64,000 bases of DNA from VAXT01 sp963698015 (GCA_963698015.1 OY969109.1:2852001-2916000); one strand, 5' to 3'. Positions 44,282-53,880 are shown, numbered from the stretch's first letter. Notes: generated by a model not told the origin, from the sequence alone. Program-made: numbers and translations.

Positions 44282-44740
44282 CTAGCCAACGAGCTCCATT
44301 ACGAGGAGCTCGATTTCCCCGAACGCCTCGTCGTGCTCGGTCGTGCTGCCGACGACCGTGAAGCCGCATTTCTCCAGCACTCGGATCGAGCCGATGTTCG
44401 CGGTCGCAACCTCCGCGTAGAGCGGCCGGACAGCGAGCTCCTCGACGAGCTCGGCCAGCGCCCGGGTGGCCAGGCCGCGGCCCCAGAACTCACGACCGAG
44501 CCAGTAGCCGACGAGGCGCTTGCCGTCCCGCTCGAAGCTGCCAATGTTTCCGGCCACCTCGCCTTCGGAGACGATCGTCTTCGCCACGAGCTCGTCGTCG
44601 GCCATGATCCGGTGCCAGTGCTCGAAGAACGGCTCGCGCTCCCTGGCCGGGAACGCGGCCATCTCGACGGCCTCGGGATCACGCTGCTGCTCGAAGAAGA
44701 CCGGCAGGTCGTCCTCGATCACGTCGCGCAGCACGGTCAT
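44282..44740 (-). CDS. GNAT-family acetyltransferase (RimJ/RimL-like)
   Basis: 152 residues. MTVLRDVIEDDLPVFFEQQRDPEAVEMAAFP, then GNIGSFERDGKRLVGYWLGREFWGRGLATRALAELVEEL (acetyl-CoA loop GRGLAT) and ANIGSIRVLEKCGFTVVGS. Typical of ribosomal-protein or aminoglycoside-type GNATs; substrate unknown. It stands between the peroxiredoxin and sigma factor genes; a palindrome lies just before its start. Confidence 0.87.
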   Translation of the reverse strand: MTVLRDVIEDDLPVFFEQQRDPEAVEMAAFPAREREPFFEHWHRIMADDELVAKTIVSEGEVAGNIGSFERDGKRLVGYWLGREFWGRGLATRALAELVEELAVRPLYAEVATANIGSIRVLEKCGFTVVGSTTEHDEAFGEIELLVMELVG

Positions 44741-44747
44741 GTCAGTG

Positions 44748-44779
44748 GAGGGACAGTCCCTGCTCGGGGACTGTCCCTC
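44748..44779. repeat. GGGACAGTCCC inverted pair, REP-like
   Basis: GAGGGACAGTCCC (44748-44760) and its exact reverse complement (44767-44779) are separated by 6 nt. Each arm also contains an 11-mer palindrome, GGGACAGTCCC or GGGACTGTCCC. It lies 12 nt past the peroxiredoxin stop and 7 nt upstream of the GNAT start. No T-run follows. Confidence 0.75.
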
Positions 44780-44791
44780 GCCGCATCTCGC

Positions 44792-45475
44792 CTAGGTCGT
44801 TCCGACCGCAGCGGATTCCTGCTCCGGCTGCGGCACGACTCGGATGTACGGCTTCGGCGCATCCCACTCGCCGAAGATCTCCTTCGCCTCGTCGTCAGAG
44901 ACGGAGCCGGCGATGATCACGTCCTCGCCCTGGCGCCAGTTCACCGGGGTCGCCACCTTGTGGTTCGCCGTGAGCTGGAGCGAGTCGATAACGCGCAGCA
45001 CCTCGTCGAAGTTTCGGCCGGTCGTCATCGGGTAGATGAGGATCAGCTTCACCTTCTTGTCGGGCCCGACGACGAAGACGTTCCGCACGGTCTGGTTGTC
45101 CATCGGAGTCCGGCCGCCGGGATCCCCGGACGTCTCGGACGACAGCATCCCGTAGAGCTTCGAGACCTCGAAGTCCGAGTCGCCGATGATCGGGTAGTTC
45201 GGCGCTTCGCCCTGGGTCTCTTCGATGTCCTTCGCCCAGCCCTCGTGGTCGCTCGTCGTGTCGACCGAGAGGCCGATGATCTTCACGTTCCGCCGGTCGA
45301 ACTCGGGCTTGATCCGCGCCATGTAGCCGAGCTCGGTCGTGCAGACGGGCGTGAAGTCCTTCGGGTGCGAGAAGAGCACGGCCCACGAGTCTCCGATCCA
45401 GTCGTGGAAGCGGATCCGCCCTTCGGTCGAGTCCGCCTCGAAATCCGGTGCCGTGTCGCCGATTTGCAATGCCAT
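44792..45475 (-). CDS. 1-Cys peroxiredoxin (Prx6 family)
   Basis: 227 residues from the ATG at 45475 with a strong AAGGAGG upstream. The peroxidatic Cys45 lies in HPKDFTPVCTTELGYMARIKPEFDRR. The long C-terminal domain (PMTTGRNFDEVLRVIDSLQLTANHKVATPVNWRQGEDVIIAGSV) is typical of Prx6. No resolving Cys is seen. It reduces hydrogen peroxide and alkyl hydroperoxides in the cytosol; the electron donor is unknown. Confidence 0.95.
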   Translation of the reverse strand: MALQIGDTAPDFEADSTEGRIRFHDWIGDSWAVLFSHPKDFTPVCTTELGYMARIKPEFDRRNVKIIGLSVDTTSDHEGWAKDIEETQGEAPNYPIIGDSDFEVSKLYGMLSSETSGDPGGRTPMDNQTVRNVFVVGPDKKVKLILIYPMTTGRNFDEVLRVIDSLQLTANHKVATPVNWRQGEDVIIAGSVSDDEAKEIFGEWDAPKPYIRVVPQPEQESAAVGTT

Positions 45476-45559
45476 TGGAGTCCTCCTTCCGCAGAAAGCG
45501 TGTATCCCATCACAACGGTGCGCGCCGCGGCCGTATTCGCCTGTGGCATGCTCAACCGC

Positions 45560-45802
45560 ATGGACGACACACAGATCCACGACCGCATCGAGAAGCTCGT
45601 CGCCGAGGAGCACGAGCTCTACGGGCGCGTCGGCGCAGGCGGGCTGAACGCGGACGAGCACAACCGGCTCGAGTCGCTCAAGGTCAGCCTCGACCAGTGC
45701 TGGGACCTGCTCCGGCAGCGCCGCGCGTTGCGAGAGTCCGGACAGGACCCGGACGCGGCTCACGTGCGCGATGCCGAGATCGTCGAGCGCTACGAGCAGT
45801 AG
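45560..45802 (+). CDS. DUF2630 protein
   Basis: 80 residues from the ATG at 45560 (another ATG at 45548 adds four). MDDTQIHDRIEKLVAEEHELYGRVGAGGLNADEHNRLESLKVSLDQCWDLLRQRRALRESGQDPDAAHVR is the full DUF2630 pattern, a short helical hairpin with a conserved LDQCWDLLRQRRA segment. Function unknown. It precedes the GAF-cyclase gene by 25 nt and could be co-transcribed. Confidence 0.85.
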   Translation: MDDTQIHDRIEKLVAEEHELYGRVGAGGLNADEHNRLESLKVSLDQCWDLLRQRRALRESGQDPDAAHVRDAEIVERYEQ

Positions 45803-45827
45803 TCCCTGATCGGCGAAGATAGCCGCC

Positions 45828-47048
45828 GTGAGCAACGGCGGCGCGCTGCACGAGGAGACGGCCGAGCTTCGGCGCGAACGCGAGCGGGCCGAGGAGCGCG
45901 AGGCTGCGGTTCGCGATGTGATCCAGACGATCGCGCGGACGACGTTCGACCTCGACGCCGTGCTCCAGACCGTGATCGACCGTTCGGTCGGTCTCTGCCG
46001 CGCCGACAACGGCAACATCGCCCGCCGCGACGCCGACACGGACCACTACCGGGTCGCCGCCTTCACGAGCATGACGCCCGAGTACGAGCGCCTCGTCCGG
46101 GCCCGGCTGTACACGCCGGAACGCGGATCGATTCTCGGACGCACGGTCCTCGAGAAGCGCGTCGTCCACATCGCGGACGTGCTCGAGGATCCGGACTACG
46201 CGCTGATCGACCTCCAGAAGGTCGCCGGCTACCGGTCTGCGCTCGGCGTGCCGATGCTCCGCCAGGGGGAGCCGATCGGAGCGATCGCCGTGGCACGGAA
46301 CAGGGTCGAGCCGTTCAGCCCATCCGAGATCCGGCTGATGGAGACGTTCGCCGACTTCGTCGTGATCGCGATCGAGAACGTCCGGCTCTTCCAGACCGTC
46401 GAACGCCAGAAGACCGAGCTCGCCCGCTTCGCGCCGCAGGTCGCCGACCTGCTATCGAGCGACGAGGGCGAGCGGCTCCTCGCAGGCCACCGCCGCGAGA
46501 TCACGGCGCTCTTCTTCGACCTGCGCGGCTTCACGGCGTTCGCCGAGACGGCTGAGCCGGAAGAGGTGTTCCGCGTCCTGCGCGAGTACCACACCGCCGC
46601 CGGTGAGGCCGTCGACGCGAACGGCGGCACGATCGAGCATTTCGCCGGGGACGGGTTGATGGCGTTCTTTAACGACCCGGCCGTGCTCCCCGACCACGAG
46701 CTGGCGGCCGTGCGCACGGCGGACGCCCTGTGCAAGCGCTTCGCGGGCCTCTCGGCCGACTGGCGGAAGCGCGGCTACGAGCTCGGCCTGGGCATCGGCA
46801 TCGCGACCGGCTACGCGACGCTCGGGAGGATCGGGTTCGAGGGGCGTTACGACTACGGCGCCGTCGGCAACGTCGTCATCCTCGCCTCACGACTGAGCGA
46901 CGCGGCCGGCCCGGGCGAGATCCTGATCAGCCAACGGACGCACGCTCAGGTCGACTCGCACATCGTCACCGAGCCGGTGCCCGAGCTGGAGCTCAAGGGC
47001 TTCACGCGGCCGATCGTCGCGGTGCGCCTGGTCGAGCTCTCCGACTGA
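45828..47048 (+). CDS. GAF-domain class III adenylate/guanylate cyclase
   Basis: 406 residues from a GTG at 45828. A short coiled coil (ETAELRRERERAEEREAAVRDVIQTIA) is followed by a GAF domain (about 40-190, SVGLCRADNGNIARRDADT...VHIADVLEDPDYAL...GVPMLRQGEPIGAIAVARN). The cyclase domain has ALFFDLRGFTAFAET, EHFAGDGLMAFFNDP, GIGIATGYATLGRIGFEGRYDYGAVGNVVILASRL, with both metal Asp residues. Soluble; the GAF ligand is unknown. Confidence 0.9.
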   Translation: MSNGGALHEETAELRRERERAEEREAAVRDVIQTIARTTFDLDAVLQTVIDRSVGLCRADNGNIARRDADTDHYRVAAFTSMTPEYERLVRARLYTPERGSILGRTVLEKRVVHIADVLEDPDYALIDLQKVAGYRSALGVPMLRQGEPIGAIAVARNRVEPFSPSEIRLMETFADFVVIAIENVRLFQTVERQKTELARFAPQVADLLSSDEGERLLAGHRREITALFFDLRGFTAFAETAEPEEVFRVLREYHTAAGEAVDANGGTIEHFAGDGLMAFFNDPAVLPDHELAAVRTADALCKRFAGLSADWRKRGYELGLGIGIATGYATLGRIGFEGRYDYGAVGNVVILASRLSDAAGPGEILISQRTHAQVDSHIVTEPVPELELKGFTRPIVAVRLVELSD

Positions 47049-47092
47049 GCCACGAAGGCCGGCGGTCCGTCCGCCAGTACCATCGGTTTCCG

Positions 47093-49651
47093 ATGATCCG
47101 CGTCGCGCTCAAGGGCCTTCTCGGACGGAAGCTCCGGACCTCGCTGACCGCGATTGCGATCGTGCTCGGCGTCGCGATGGTCGCCGGCACTTTCATGCTG
47201 ACCGACTCGATCGACAAGGCCTTCGACTCGATCTTCACCGACGTTCGCAAAGGGTCGAACGCCGTGATCAGCGGCAAGACGGCATTCGACATCTCGACAG
47301 ACGTCGGCTCGTCGGCTCCGACGCTCAACGAGTCGCTGCTCGGGAAGGTGCGAGGCCTCCCCGAGGTCGAGGCGGCCGAGGGCAGCGTCGACGGCCAGGC
47401 GCAGCTGATCGGGAAGAACGGGAAGGCGATCGTCTACGGCGGAGCGCCCAACCTGGGCTTCAGCGTCGCGAACGGCGCCTCGCGCTTCAACCCGCTCACG
47501 CTCGTCGATGGATCGTGGCCGCAGAGGGGCGACGTGGTGATCGACGAGTCGACCGCGAAGAAGGAGCACTTCAAGATCGGACAGTCGGTCGGAGTTCAGG
47601 CCGAAGGGCCGGCACGCAGGTTGCGTATCTCGGGATTCGTCCGCTTCGGCTCCGTCTCGACGATCGGCGGGGCCACGCTCTCCGGCTTCGACCTGCCGAC
47701 GGCTCAGGAGCTGTTCGACAAGCCAGGCCGATTGGACGAGATCGCGGTCGCCGCGAAGCCTGGCGTGACCGACGAGCAGCTCGTCGGCGGCCTCCAGGGC
47801 GTGTTGCCGCCGACCGCCCAGGTCAAGACCGCCGCGCAGCAGGCCAAAGACGACGCGTCCGAGACGAACGGCTTCATCTCGTTCCTGCGCGGCTTCTTGC
47901 TCGCCTTCGGCGGGATCGCCCTCTTCGTCGGCAGCTTCGTGATCGCCAACTCGCTCTCGATCACGATCGCCCAGCGGACCCGGGAGTTCGCGACCCTGAG
48001 AACCGTCGGCGCGTCCCGCCGGCAGATCCTGATCTCGATCATGATCGAGGCGCTCGTCATGGGAGTGCTGGCCTCGCTGGTCGGGCTTGCGTTCGGGGTC
48101 GCGCTGGCCAAGGGCCTCTTCGCCCTCTTCGACGCCGTCGGATTCACGTTGCCGAACAGCGGTCTCATCCTGACCGGGACCGCCGTCGGGATCGCGCTCG
48201 CTGCGGGCATCCTCGTCACGCTCGTCGCCAGCCTCCGGCCCGCCTTCCGCGCGACCCGCGTGCCCCCGCTCGCCGCCGTTCGCGAGGGCGCGACGCTTCC
48301 GAAGTCCCGTCTCGCGTTCCTGCGCCTCCCGGGATCGATTCTCTTGACCGTCCTCGGCTTCGCGGCTCTGTCGTGGTCGCTCTTCGGCCCGGGCCTCAGC
48401 ACGACCTCGTTGCTCGTCTGGATGGGCGTCGGCGCCCTGATGATCTTCCTCGGTGTCGCACTGCTCGCGGAACGCCTCGTACGCCCGCTCGCGACCGCGC
48501 TCGGCTGGCCCGCGGCGAAGCTGGGCGGCGCCGCCGGGGTGCTCGCGCGCGAGAACACTCAGCGCAACACACAGCGGACCGCGTCGACCGCCTCCGCGCT
48601 GATGATCGGACTGGCCCTGGTCACGCTCGTGACGCTGCTCGCCGCCGGAATCGTCTCCACGTTCAAGGGCGCAGTCGACGACCTCTGGAAGAACGCCGAC
48701 TACGCGGTCACGGCCCAGAACAACTTCTCGCCGATTCCGGTCAGCATCGCGGCGGCCACGGCGAAGGCGCCCGGCGTGGACGCGGTCGGGAGCGTCAGGG
48801 CCGGCCAGGCAAAGGCCTTCGGCAGCGTGTTCAACGCGACCGCGGTCGACCCCCCGACGGCGCGGATCTTCTCGCTCGACTGGAAGCACGGCTCCGACGC
48901 GCTGCTCGCCCGCCTCGGCAACGACGGCGCTTTTGTCGACGAGGGGTTCGCGGACGACCACGACCTCGAGGTCGGCTCGACGTTTCGAGAGACCTTCCCC
49001 AACGGCGAAACAGCTCCCTTCCGCGTGCTGGGCATCTTCAAGCCGCCGACCGGCGGGTCGCCGTTCGGGCCGGTCACGATCTCGGCCAACACCTGGGATC
49101 GCTTCAACGACCAGCCGCAGAACCTCTACTCGTTCGTGATCATGAAGGGCGGCGAGACAGACGCGAACAGAGCCGCACTCGACCGGACGTTGCGGGAGTT
49201 CCCCAACGCGAAGGTGCAAACCCGCCAGCAGTTCGTCGACAACCAGATCTCCGGGCTGAGCTCCGTGCTCAACATCCTCTACGTCCTGCTCGCGCTCTCG
49301 GTCCTCGTCAGCTTCTTCGGGATCGTGAACACGCTCGTGCTGACGGTCTTCGAGCGGACGCGTGAGATCGGGATGCTGCGCGCAGTCGGGATGACCCGCC
49401 GTCAGGTGCGGCGGATGATTCGCCACGAGAGCGTGATCACCTCGGCGATCGGCGGGGCGCTGGGGATCCTGCTCGGGATCGCTCTCGGCGGGCTGCTCGT
49501 GGCGCGCGTCGACTTCATCGACTTCACCCTGCCTGTCGCCCAGCTGATCGTGTTCGCGGTCGCCGCGATCTTCGTCGGCGTCATCGCCGCGATCTTCCCG
49601 GCGCGCCGCGCCGCTCGGCTCAACGTGCTCGAGGCGCTCCAGTACGAGTAG
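47093..49651 (+). CDS. FtsX/MacB-type ABC transporter permease
   Basis: 852 residues with two FtsX units. N-terminal helix (RKLRTSLTAIAIVLGVAMVAGTFMLT), a large extracytoplasmic MacB_PCD-like domain, then FLLAFGGIALFVGSFVIANSLSITIAQRTREFATLRTVGASRRQILISIMIEA. A second module ends YVLLALSVLVSFFGIVNTLVLTVFERTREIGMLRAVGMTRRQVRRMIRHE. No ATPase gene is adjacent, so its partner is encoded elsewhere. Likely a lipoprotein or peptide export permease. Confidence 0.9.
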   Translation: MIRVALKGLLGRKLRTSLTAIAIVLGVAMVAGTFMLTDSIDKAFDSIFTDVRKGSNAVISGKTAFDISTDVGSSAPTLNESLLGKVRGLPEVEAAEGSVDGQAQLIGKNGKAIVYGGAPNLGFSVANGASRFNPLTLVDGSWPQRGDVVIDESTAKKEHFKIGQSVGVQAEGPARRLRISGFVRFGSVSTIGGATLSGFDLPTAQELFDKPGRLDEIAVAAKPGVTDEQLVGGLQGVLPPTAQVKTAAQQAKDDASETNGFISFLRGFLLAFGGIALFVGSFVIANSLSITIAQRTREFATLRTVGASRRQILISIMIEALVMGVLASLVGLAFGVALAKGLFALFDAVGFTLPNSGLILTGTAVGIALAAGILVTLVASLRPAFRATRVPPLAAVREGATLPKSRLAFLRLPGSILLTVLGFAALSWSLFGPGLSTTSLLVWMGVGALMIFLGVALLAERLVRPLATALGWPAAKLGGAAGVLARENTQRNTQRTASTASALMIGLALVTLVTLLAAGIVSTFKGAVDDLWKNADYAVTAQNNFSPIPVSIAAATAKAPGVDAVGSVRAGQAKAFGSVFNATAVDPPTARIFSLDWKHGSDALLARLGNDGAFVDEGFADDHDLEVGSTFRETFPNGETAPFRVLGIFKPPTGGSPFGPVTISANTWDRFNDQPQNLYSFVIMKGGETDANRAALDRTLREFPNAKVQTRQQFVDNQISGLSSVLNILYVLLALSVLVSFFGIVNTLVLTVFERTREIGMLRAVGMTRRQVRRMIRHESVITSAIGGALGILLGIALGGLLVARVDFIDFTLPVAQLIVFAVAAIFVGVIAAIFPARRAARLNVLEALQYE

Positions 49652-49657
49652 CGACGG

Positions 49658-50401
49658 CTAGCGGTAACGCTCGATGAACGCGAGCGTGCGGTTCCAGGCG
49701 TCCTCGGAGGCGTCCGCGAACTCCTCCTGCTTGCGGTCGAAGAAGCTGTGCGGCGCGCCGGGGAACGTCACGACCTCGTGCTCGACGCCTGCTTCGGTCA
49801 GCGCCTGGTCGAACTCCGCGTTGAGCTCCGCGGTGATGTTCTGGTCGGCCCCGCCCTGGAGGGCCAGGATCGGCGCCTCCATCTCGGCTGCGCGGTCGAT
49901 CGGGCTCGGCGAATCGCCGCCCGGCATTCCGTAGAAGCCGACCGCGCCTTGCAGGCTGTGACCTCCCGCGGCAGCGAGCCATGAGTGCCGGCCGCCGAAG
50001 CAGAAGCCGACCGTAAAGATCGAGCTGATCCCCTGGTCGCGCAACCACTCCACGCCGGTATGCACGTCGGCCTGGATTCCTTCCGGGGTCGTCTTGGCGC
50101 GATGCGCCGGGTAATCGAAGTCGTCCCCGCGCTTGCCGACACCCGCCGTGCGGCCGTAGAAGTCGATGGCGACAGCCGCGATGCCCCGCTCGGCGAAGCG
50201 CAGCGCGAGCTCTTCGTAGAAGCGGTAGAGGCCACGCACGTCCGGGAGGATGACGACGCCGACGTCGCTCGGCTCCTCGGGCAGCGCGGCGAAGGCGGCG
50301 AAGCGGTTGCCGTCCTCGCTCTCGAGCTCGAGGTCCCGGTGGTCGACAGCCCCGCCCTCGACCGGCGCAATCGGCGGAACCGAGTCGAGCTCGAAGCACA
50401 T
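49658..50401 (-). CDS. Dienelactone hydrolase family protein
   Basis: 247 residues, alpha/beta hydrolase. Nucleophile Cys in TVGFCFGGRHSWLAAAGG (GxCxGG), Asp in ILALQGGADQNITAE and His in FPGAPHSFFDRKQEEF complete the Cys-His-Asp triad. N-terminus ESEDGNRFAAFAALPEEPSDVGVVILPDVRGL. Probably a carboxymethylenebutenolidase-like cytosolic hydrolase. It overlaps neither neighbour; it is convergent to the FtsX gene and divergent from the M24 gene. Confidence 0.92.
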   Translation of the reverse strand: MCFELDSVPPIAPVEGGAVDHRDLELESEDGNRFAAFAALPEEPSDVGVVILPDVRGLYRFYEELALRFAERGIAAVAIDFYGRTAGVGKRGDDFDYPAHRAKTTPEGIQADVHTGVEWLRDQGISSIFTVGFCFGGRHSWLAAAGGHSLQGAVGFYGMPGGDSPSPIDRAAEMEAPILALQGGADQNITAELNAEFDQALTEAGVEHEVVTFPGAPHSFFDRKQEEFADASEDAWNRTLAFIERYR

Positions 50402-50449
50402 GCGGCGACCCTACCCCGAGCGCAGCCGGGACTAGACTCGAACCCGACG

Positions 50450-51565
50450 ATGGCGAAACCGCTCACGGCCGAGGATTTCGAGGCGCGGATGGAGCGCGCC
50501 GGCAGATCCGCTCAGGAGGCAGGCCTCTCGGGGGTCCTCGTCACGCCCGGCCCCGACCTGCTCTACCTCACCGGGTACGCGCCGGTCGCGATCACCGAGC
50601 GGCTGACGATGCTCGTCCTCTCCGCCGACCACGAGCCGGCGATGATCGTCCCGATGCTGGAGCGCCCGGACGTGGAATCGGCGCCGGGCAGCTCGAACCT
50701 CGAGCTCTCCGACTGGTCGGACGGCAGCGACCCGTACGAGGCCGCGGCGCCGCTCGTCGATCCCACGGGCCGCTACGCGATCTCGGACGCGGCGTGGGCG
50801 ATGCACCTGCTCGGGCTCCAGGGCCGCCTGCCCGACTCCGGCTACGTCTCGATGACGGAGGCGCTGCCGATGCTGCGCGCGATCAAGGACGCCGACGAGC
50901 TCGCGCGCCTGACCGCAGCGGGCGAAGCGGCGGACGCCGCGTTCTTCGACATCCTCGAGGCGCAGTTCGCGGGCCGGACGGAGACGGACATCGGAGCCGC
51001 CCTCGCCGACGCGCTCGAGGCCCACGGCCACTCCGAGGTCGCCTTCACCGTCGTCGGCTCGGGGCCGAACGGCGCGAACCCCCACCACGAGCTCGGCGAG
51101 CGCGTGATCGAGGAGGGCGACATGGTCGTGATGGACTTCGGCGGGATCAAGGACGGCTACGGCTCGGACACGACGCGCACCGTTCACGTGGGCGAGCCGA
51201 CGGACGAGGAGCGGAACGTGCACGAGATCGTCCAGCGGGCGCAACAGGCGGGATACGACGCGGTCCGCCCGGGAGTCGCCTGCCAGGAGGTCGACCGCGC
51301 CGCGCGCGCGGTGATCGCCGACGCGGGCTACGGGGAGCAGTTCATCCACCGGGTCGGGCACGGGATCGGCCTCACGACCCACGAGCCGCCCTACATGGTC
51401 GAAGGAGAGGAGCTCCTGTTGGAGCCCGGGATGTGCTTCTCGATCGAGCCCGGGATCTACCTGCCGGAGAAGTTCGGCGTGCGGATCGAGGACATCGTCA
51501 CCGTCACCGCGGACGGCGCGCGGCGTCTGAACAACACGCCGCGCGAGCTCGAGATCGTCGCTTGA
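50450..51565 (+). CDS. M24 metallopeptidase (Xaa-Pro dipeptidase type)
   Basis: 371 residues from the ATG at 50450. N-terminal creatinase-like domain (GVLVTPGPDLLYLTGYAPVAITERLTMLVL), then the pita-bread domain with metal ligands in VMDFGGIKDGYGSDTTRTVHVG (two Asp), HRVGHGIGLTTHEPPYMVEG (His), CFSIEPGIYLPEKFGVRIEDIVTV (two Glu). It should cleave X-Pro dipeptides or N-terminal X-Pro bonds with Mn2+. Cytosolic. Confidence 0.93.
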   Translation: MAKPLTAEDFEARMERAGRSAQEAGLSGVLVTPGPDLLYLTGYAPVAITERLTMLVLSADHEPAMIVPMLERPDVESAPGSSNLELSDWSDGSDPYEAAAPLVDPTGRYAISDAAWAMHLLGLQGRLPDSGYVSMTEALPMLRAIKDADELARLTAAGEAADAAFFDILEAQFAGRTETDIGAALADALEAHGHSEVAFTVVGSGPNGANPHHELGERVIEEGDMVVMDFGGIKDGYGSDTTRTVHVGEPTDEERNVHEIVQRAQQAGYDAVRPGVACQEVDRAARAVIADAGYGEQFIHRVGHGIGLTTHEPPYMVEGEELLLEPGMCFSIEPGIYLPEKFGVRIEDIVTVTADGARRLNNTPRELEIVA

Positions 51566-51603
51566 TTGAGTCCCGGGACGCTATGTCGTAGGCTTTGTGG
51601 CAC

Positions 51604-52557
51604 ATGCATCGAAAGCCTGCGGCCAAGCTGCTCGCTCTACTGGCGGGCTCCAGCCTCGTCGTGATCGGCGCGTCTGGCGCCGCCTCCAGCGCCACGAGCC
51701 CCGTCCCGGTCAAGGCGAGCACCCGCGATGAGGTGACCCCTGCGGCGGGCGGCGGCTACGTCACCTGGGCGAAGAGCCGGCGTGGGCATCCGCACATCTA
51801 CGACGTCTGGGCGCAGCAGGAAGGCCAGGCGCCCTTCAAGATCAACCCCGGCGGAACATCCGCTTTCGGCGGGGGCATCGACGCGACAACGCTCGTCTAC
51901 CAGCAAGTGCGGAAGTACAACTCGGACCTTCGGCTCTTCGACCTGGTAACTCGGCAACGCACGAGCGTCCCGCCTGGAGTCAATACGCAGCGCTGGGAAT
52001 GGGGACCGACGATGTCGGGCGAGTGGCTGCAGTTCGTCCGCGGCGTCTACGGAGGTGCTCAGCAGGTGATCCTCCGCAACCGGGTAACCGGCGAGCAGCG
52101 CGTGTTGGACGCCGTCGGGAAACGCGGATCCCTAGATTCCGGCCAGGTGAACGGCAACTATGCGGTCTGGAGCAAGTGCCGCGGGAACACGTGCGACGTC
52201 TTCCGTTACGACATCGCGGCGGGCACGAGGAACGCGATGCCACGGAACGGCCAGCTCCTGTACGCACCGTCCGTCGTGCCAGCCGGGACGATCTACTACA
52301 TCAGAGGTGAGGTCACGTGCGGGGGAGCCGAGCTCGTGAAGACGACGCTCGACGGCACCACGTTCGTGCTCGCCGACTTCGGCGCCGCGAGAGACGTGGC
52401 TTCAACGAGTGCCCTGGTCCTTCCTGGCCGGCCGCCGAACGGGGGCCCCGGCGCACGAATCCACTTTGATATCTACAAGTGCGCGAACAAGCGGTCCGAC
52501 ATCTACAGCCTCGACGATGTCGAGTCGGAACCGCCGCCCGGATCTCCCAACCCCTAA
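51604..52557 (+). CDS. Secreted beta-propeller-like protein
   Basis: 317 residues from the ATG at 51604 (a TTG three codons upstream is possible). Signal peptide KLLALLAGSSLVVIGASGAASSA. Repeated motifs such as GGGYVTWAKSRRGHPHIYDVWAQ, LRLFDLVTRQRTSVPPG, AQQVILRNRVTGEQRVLDA and NYAVWSKCRGNTCDVFRYDI are TolB/WD40-like blades. Two Cys pairs are spaced for disulphides. Exported; binding partner unknown. Confidence 0.75.
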   Translation: MHRKPAAKLLALLAGSSLVVIGASGAASSATSPVPVKASTRDEVTPAAGGGYVTWAKSRRGHPHIYDVWAQQEGQAPFKINPGGTSAFGGGIDATTLVYQQVRKYNSDLRLFDLVTRQRTSVPPGVNTQRWEWGPTMSGEWLQFVRGVYGGAQQVILRNRVTGEQRVLDAVGKRGSLDSGQVNGNYAVWSKCRGNTCDVFRYDIAAGTRNAMPRNGQLLYAPSVVPAGTIYYIRGEVTCGGAELVKTTLDGTTFVLADFGAARDVASTSALVLPGRPPNGGPGARIHFDIYKCANKRSDIYSLDDVESEPPPGSPNP

Positions 52558-52588
52558 CCACCGCGCGCACTAACGCGAGATCGGCGCA

Positions 52589-53869
52589 TCAGGCAGAGCT
52601 CGGCTCCTCTGATCGCTGGTCAATCGCGCGCATCGCTAGCCACGCGGAGGAGGCCGCGAGGACCGCGGCCGGAACGGTGTCGACACCCTGCAGGCCGACG
52701 AGGAGCGCGGCGAAGAGCATCGGCGTCAGCAGGAGCCGCGTCATCGCGGCCATGCCCGCAGCGGCGCCGATCGCGACCGCGACCGTCGGCGAGATGTCGA
52801 ACCAGACCACGGGCAGCGCGATCACCGCGACCCCGAGGTAGATGGCCGGGAAGATCGGCCCGCCGCGGAATCCGCAGCCGAGGCTGACGGCGTAGGCCGC
52901 GCCTTTGAAGATGAGCAGGAGGAGCACGATCTTCGTCGAGCTCCCCGTGACGAGCCCGGGCACCGAGGCCTGCCCCGAGAAGAGCACGTCCTGGGAGTTG
53001 GCGCCGAGCAGGTCCGCGACCTCGGCGAGCACGCCGACGGCCAGGCCGCCGCCGAGCAGCAGCACGGGCATCCCGGGTCGCGGCAGGTCGGCGATACGGT
53101 GCGCGAGCCGGCGCACGACCGTGACCAGAACGGCCGTGAGCACGCCGACGACGACCGCGAGGATCAGGTCGTAGATGTGCGTCCCCTGGTACGGCGGGAG
53201 ACCCGGCTCGACGAGCCCGGGCGTTCCGAGGCCGCCCCAGTTTCCGAAGCCGATGAAGACGACGTAACCGGTGGCCGCCGCGACGAATCCGGGGAGCAGC
53301 GCGGGGGCGAGCGAGGCTCCGAGACCGGCGGCGCCCGACTCGACCATCATCACGCCGCCGACGATCGGGCCGCCGAAGAGCGCCGAGATCGCCGAGAACG
53401 AGCCCGCGCCCGCGAGCAAGGCGCTCTCGCGCTCACCGAGACGGAGGATCAGCGCGACGGCCAGGCCGACGATCATCCCGAGCGCGATCAACGGCATCTC
53501 CGGCCCGAGGACCGCGCCGAACGCCAGCGTGCCCACGGCTGCGAGCGCGATTCCGGGGGCGTGCGACAGCGGTGACGGCTTCTCGCCCTGGAGCCCGACG
53601 AGCGGGGCGACTCCGCCGTCGCCCGGCAGGAATCGGCGCGCGACGAGCACGACGAACGCCCCGGCGAGGGGCAGGCCGAGGACGAGGTACCAGGGCGGAG
53701 ACGCGTGACCGAGGCGGTCCGGCAGGTCGGTCCAGAGCCAGTGCTCGAGGTCGTGCACGAACGCGAGGAAGAGCGCGGCGAGCAGCGCGGCCGGGACACC
53801 GATCACGGCTCCGAGCCCGACGAGCTGGAGGTACGAGGTGCCGCCGAGGTCGTGTCGCTCTTCGGCCAA
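52589..53869 (-). CDS. ClC-family chloride channel/transporter
   Basis: 426 residues from a TTG at 53869. Motifs: GDGGVAPLVGLQGEKP (GSGIP position, diverged), GAVLGPEMPLIALGMIVG (GxEGP position with the Glu kept but Gly changed to Met), GSFSAISALFGGPIVGGVMM and GCGFRGGPIFPAIYLGVAV (GxFxP). About 11 helices; no CBS domain, as in prokaryotic ClCs. Most likely a Cl-/H+ antiporter; the altered selectivity motifs make anion choice uncertain. Confidence 0.87.
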   Translation of the reverse strand: MAEERHDLGGTSYLQLVGLGAVIGVPAALLAALFLAFVHDLEHWLWTDLPDRLGHASPPWYLVLGLPLAGAFVVLVARRFLPGDGGVAPLVGLQGEKPSPLSHAPGIALAAVGTLAFGAVLGPEMPLIALGMIVGLAVALILRLGERESALLAGAGSFSAISALFGGPIVGGVMMVESGAAGLGASLAPALLPGFVAAATGYVVFIGFGNWGGLGTPGLVEPGLPPYQGTHIYDLILAVVVGVLTAVLVTVVRRLAHRIADLPRPGMPVLLLGGGLAVGVLAEVADLLGANSQDVLFSGQASVPGLVTGSSTKIVLLLLIFKGAAYAVSLGCGFRGGPIFPAIYLGVAVIALPVVWFDISPTVAVAIGAAAGMAAMTRLLLTPMLFAALLVGLQGVDTVPAAVLAASSAWLAMRAIDQRSEEPSSA

Positions 53870-53880
53870 GCCCCGCGAGT

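Noticed and set aside
46946..49426. An 826-codon minus-strand open frame
   Set aside because: Antisense to the FtsX permease, with low-complexity acidic/basic sequence.
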